NCBI RefSeq assembly: GCF_009857445.1
Contig: NZ_WWCN01000002.1
Coordinates: 372,001-436,000 of the forward strand
Reading direction: 5' to 3'
Length of the DNA: 64,000 nt
Origin: Duganella flavida
Lineage (GTDB): Bacteria > Pseudomonadota > Gammaproteobacteria > Burkholderiales > Burkholderiaceae_D
The notes under the pieces were generated by a model, which was not told where the DNA came from, ran no database searches, and saw nothing but the letters and a program-made list of their open reading frames with translations. The translations under genes and the position numbers were made by a program. Shown one piece after another: positions 61,935 through 64,000 of this stretch (its first letter is position 1; each line of letters starts with the position of its first letter).

Positions 61935-62911
61935 TGCAACTGCTCTCAGACTGGCTGGGCCTGGCCCAAGGCTGGTTGTTTGAAACCGCCATCCAGCCGC
62001 TGGTGTTCAAGCTCGGCTTCGGCGAATTTATTGAAGACGCTTTCGAAGGCACGGAATGGCTGCTGATCGGCGTGCTGGAGCTGGTGCTGCTGTTCCTGGT
62101 GCTGCGTCCGCTGGAAGCCGTGATCCCGGCGCAGAAGATTACCGACCCGCGCGCGCGCTGGAATGACTTCCTGTACACCGTGCTGCACCGTATCGGCATC
62201 TTCTCGGTGCTGATTTTCCTGACGCTGGATCCGCTGCTGGATGCTGTGACGGCGGCGCTGCGCTTCGACGGCTTCCGCCCGTTCAACCTCGAAGCGCTGT
62301 GGCCGGGCATTAGTCCTTTGGGCGCCTTCTTCGTGTATTTCATGGTGCTGGATTTCTTCGATTACTGGTATCACCGCGCCTCGCACAAATTCAACTGGTG
62401 GTGGGCGCTGCACGGCCTGCACCATAGCCAGCAAAACATGAACCTGTGGAGCGACAACCGCAACCACCTGCTGGACGACTTGCTGCGCGACGTCTACATG
62501 GGGGTGATCGCGATCGGCATCGGCGTCGAGCCGGCGCAGTATGTGCTGCTGGTGTCGGTGTCGCGCATCCTGCAAAGCCTGCAGCATGCGAACGTGCGTT
62601 TGCATTTCGGCTGGCTGGGCGAGCGCCTGCTGGTGTCGCCGCGCTATCATCGCATGCACCACGCCATCGGCGTTGGTCATGAAAATATGGATGGCAAACT
62701 GGGCGGCTGCAATTTCGCCGTGCTGCTGCCGGTGTGGGACATTATTTTCCGCACCGCGAACTTTACGCCGGAGTTTGTCGCCACCGGCATCCGCGACCAG
62801 CTGCCGGATGCAAACGGCAAGCCGGGCCGCGAGTACGGACGCGGCTTCTGGTCGCAGCACTGGCTGGGCCTGAAGCGCATGATTGAATACGCACGCAAGG
62901 AGGTGGTCTGA
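61931..62911 (+). CDS. Sterol desaturase/fatty acid hydroxylase family membrane protein
   Basis: 326 residues with several membrane helices. The His-box set of the family is visible: WYHRASHKFNWWWALHGLHHS, DNRNHLLDD and YHRMHHAIG. Such di-iron enzymes act on sterols, hopanoids or fatty-acyl chains. Overlaps the deacetylase (4 bases) and the EI24 gene (1 base). Possibly lipid modification coupled to envelope synthesis. Confidence 0.88.
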   Translation: MMQLLSDWLGLAQGWLFETAIQPLVFKLGFGEFIEDAFEGTEWLLIGVLELVLLFLVLRPLEAVIPAQKITDPRARWNDFLYTVLHRIGIFSVLIFLTLDPLLDAVTAALRFDGFRPFNLEALWPGISPLGAFFVYFMVLDFFDYWYHRASHKFNWWWALHGLHHSQQNMNLWSDNRNHLLDDLLRDVYMGVIAIGIGVEPAQYVLLVSVSRILQSLQHANVRLHFGWLGERLLVSPRYHRMHHAIGVGHENMDGKLGGCNFAVLLPVWDIIFRTANFTPEFVATGIRDQLPDANGKPGREYGRGFWSQHWLGLKRMIEYARKEVV

Positions 62912-63723
62912 TGGTTGGTGTGATCCGCGCGTGGAGCCGCGCTTTCCTGTCGCAGTGGCACGGCAAGATGCTGTTGCTGAGCATAGCGCCGTTCCTGCTG
63001 GCGCTGGGCGTCTGGGCGGTGCTGCTGTACCTTTACCTGCAACCGCTGGTGGACCAGCTGCATGCGTTGTTCACCGAACATAATCTGTTCGCCACCAGCA
63101 CCAGCTGGCTGCGCAGCCTCGGTCTCGGCGCGCTGACGGCAGTGGTGCCGCCGCTGATTGCCATGCTGGCCTTGTTGCCGCTGATGATTTTGACCGCGCT
63201 GATCTTCATCGGTGTGGTGGCGATGCCGGTGATCGGCCGCCACGTCGGCCTGCGCCACTATCCGCAGCTGATGCAGCGCAAGGGCGGCTCCATCCTCGGC
63301 AGCATCGGCGTGGCGCTGGGCGGCATGCTGGTCTTCATGGGCCTGTGGATTATCACGCTGCCGCTGTACTTCTTCCCGCCGCTGGCGGTGATAGTGCAGG
63401 CGCTACTGTGGGGCTGGCTTACCTGCCGCGTGATGGTGTACGACGCGCTGGCCGATTACGCTGATGCCGACGAGCGCCGCCAGATCCAGCGCGAACACCG
63501 CTGGCCGCTGCTGATTATCGGCGTGATCTCGGGCGCGGCTGGTGCGTTGCCGGGCGCGATCTGGCTGGGAGGCGTCATGGCGGTGGTGATGTTCCCCTTC
63601 CTGGCAGCCATCTCAATCTGGTTGTACGTTCTGATTTTTATTTTTACCGGCCTGTGGTTCGCGTACTATTGCATGGATGCGCTAGCGCAGTTGCGCGCGC
63701 AGGCAGTCATTATCGAGGAGTAG
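62911..63723 (+). CDS. EI24-domain membrane protein (CysZ-like)
   Basis: 270 residues with about six hydrophobic segments; typical EI24/CysZ features include GVIRAWSRAFLSQW at the N-terminus, a central LPLYFFPPLAVIVQALLWGWLTCRVMVYDAL and a final helix pair. The family holds sulfate-uptake CysZ and related proteins, but the role here is unknown. It starts at the stop of the desaturase (TGATG) and is two bases from the next gene. Confidence 0.85.
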   Translation: MVGVIRAWSRAFLSQWHGKMLLLSIAPFLLALGVWAVLLYLYLQPLVDQLHALFTEHNLFATSTSWLRSLGLGALTAVVPPLIAMLALLPLMILTALIFIGVVAMPVIGRHVGLRHYPQLMQRKGGSILGSIGVALGGMLVFMGLWIITLPLYFFPPLAVIVQALLWGWLTCRVMVYDALADYADADERRQIQREHRWPLLIIGVISGAAGALPGAIWLGGVMAVVMFPFLAAISIWLYVLIFIFTGLWFAYYCMDALAQLRAQAVIIEE

Positions 63724-63725
63724 AC

Positions 63726-64000
63726 ATGGCAATCGGTCTCATCATTATTGGCGACGAAATCCTGTCCGGACGGCGCGTCGACCAGCACTTCCCCAAAGTC
63801 GTACAAATGCTGACGGCACGCGGCTTGCAGCTGACCTGGGCCGAGGTGCTGCCCGATGATCCGGTGCGCATCACCGCCACCCTGAAACGCACTTTCGCCA
63901 GCAGCGACATCGTGTTCTGCTGCGGCGGCATCGGCGCCACGCCAGACGACCACACGCGCCAGGCCGCTGCCGACGCGCTGGGCAAGCCGCTGCTGCTGCA
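63726..64000 (+). CDS. CinA/MoaB-type molybdopterin-binding domain protein (5' part; runs off the window)
   Basis: At least 91 residues visible and still open at 64000. MAIGLIIIGDEILSGRRVDQH is the MoCF/CinA start, and VFCCGGIGATPDDHTRQAA is the GGxGxxPDD loop. Members act as competence/damage-inducible or nicotinamide nucleotide processing proteins. Last gene of the overlapping operon. Confidence 0.9.
   Translation, partial: MAIGLIIIGDEILSGRRVDQHFPKVVQMLTARGLQLTWAEVLPDDPVRITATLKRTFASSDIVFCCGGIGATPDDHTRQAAADALGKPLLL

Overview
The window reads as a contiguous piece of a GC-rich betaproteobacterial chromosome, most likely Burkholderiales and probably Oxalobacteraceae (Massilia/Duganella/Janthinobacterium-like). 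This placement is inferred. It rests on the gene order ispB | rplU-rpmA-obgE-proB, the lone RnfB-nth pair, the intracellular PHA depolymerase plus PHA granule-region protein, the PEP-CTERM protein, and the many TonB receptors and secreted glycosidases. Genes are dense: no stretch longer than about 250 bp lacks a gene, and no CRISPR array, rRNA or intact insertion sequence was seen.

Layout. 1-5.8 kb: end of an M20 peptidase, a periplasmic solute-binding protein, a pqiABC operon (outer-membrane lipid-transport type MCE system) and a LysR regulator. 5.8-17.4 kb: histidine phosphatase with acyl-CoA dehydrogenase, a TonB receptor, an SOS-type DNA polymerase II, a PEP-mutase family enzyme, a chemoreceptor and a secreted GH9 cellulase. 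17.4-21.5 kb: a phenylalanine/tyrosine catabolic operon (aromatic aminotransferase, phhB, phhA, hppD) with a divergent Lrp/AsnC regulator. 21.5-26.3 kb: an alkane or alkyl-aromatic oxidation operon (XylA-like reductase, AlkB/XylM-like monooxygenase, GMC alcohol dehydrogenase) with a divergent AraC regulator. 26.3-33 kb: a SolA-type amine oxidase and a propeller-type sensor kinase with a NarL-type regulator, flanking an epoxide-hydrolase-like enzyme and a flavodoxin-like protein. 33-41 kb: GH3 lipoprotein, PLD nuclease with a membrane partner, tRNA-Pro(CGG), a gutted Fic gene, a secreted amidohydrolase followed by a TonB receptor, and arsC. 41.4-45.7 kb: the conserved ispB, rplU, rpmA, obgE, proB block.

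45.7-52.1 kb is the most unusual part. It holds a MACPF (perforin-like) protein, a divergent sigma54 activator with an FHA-like N-terminus, a small protein of unknown function, and a Ser/Thr kinase with TPRs. A close match to a sigma54 promoter (TGGTAC-N5-TTGC) lies in front of the MACPF gene. Together these suggest a kinase -> FHA/AAA+ activator -> sigma54 -> pore-forming effector circuit, inserted next to housekeeping genes.

52-64 kb returns to ordinary chromosome: nth-rnfB, phaZ, fdxA with a ferredoxin-NADP reductase, PHA granule protein, PEP-CTERM lectin, acyl-CoA-binding protein, HU, an orphan anti-sigma-like protein and FKBP. It ends with a tightly overlapping operon (beta-propeller, polysaccharide deacetylase, sterol-desaturase family, EI24 family, start of a CinA/MoaB-like gene).
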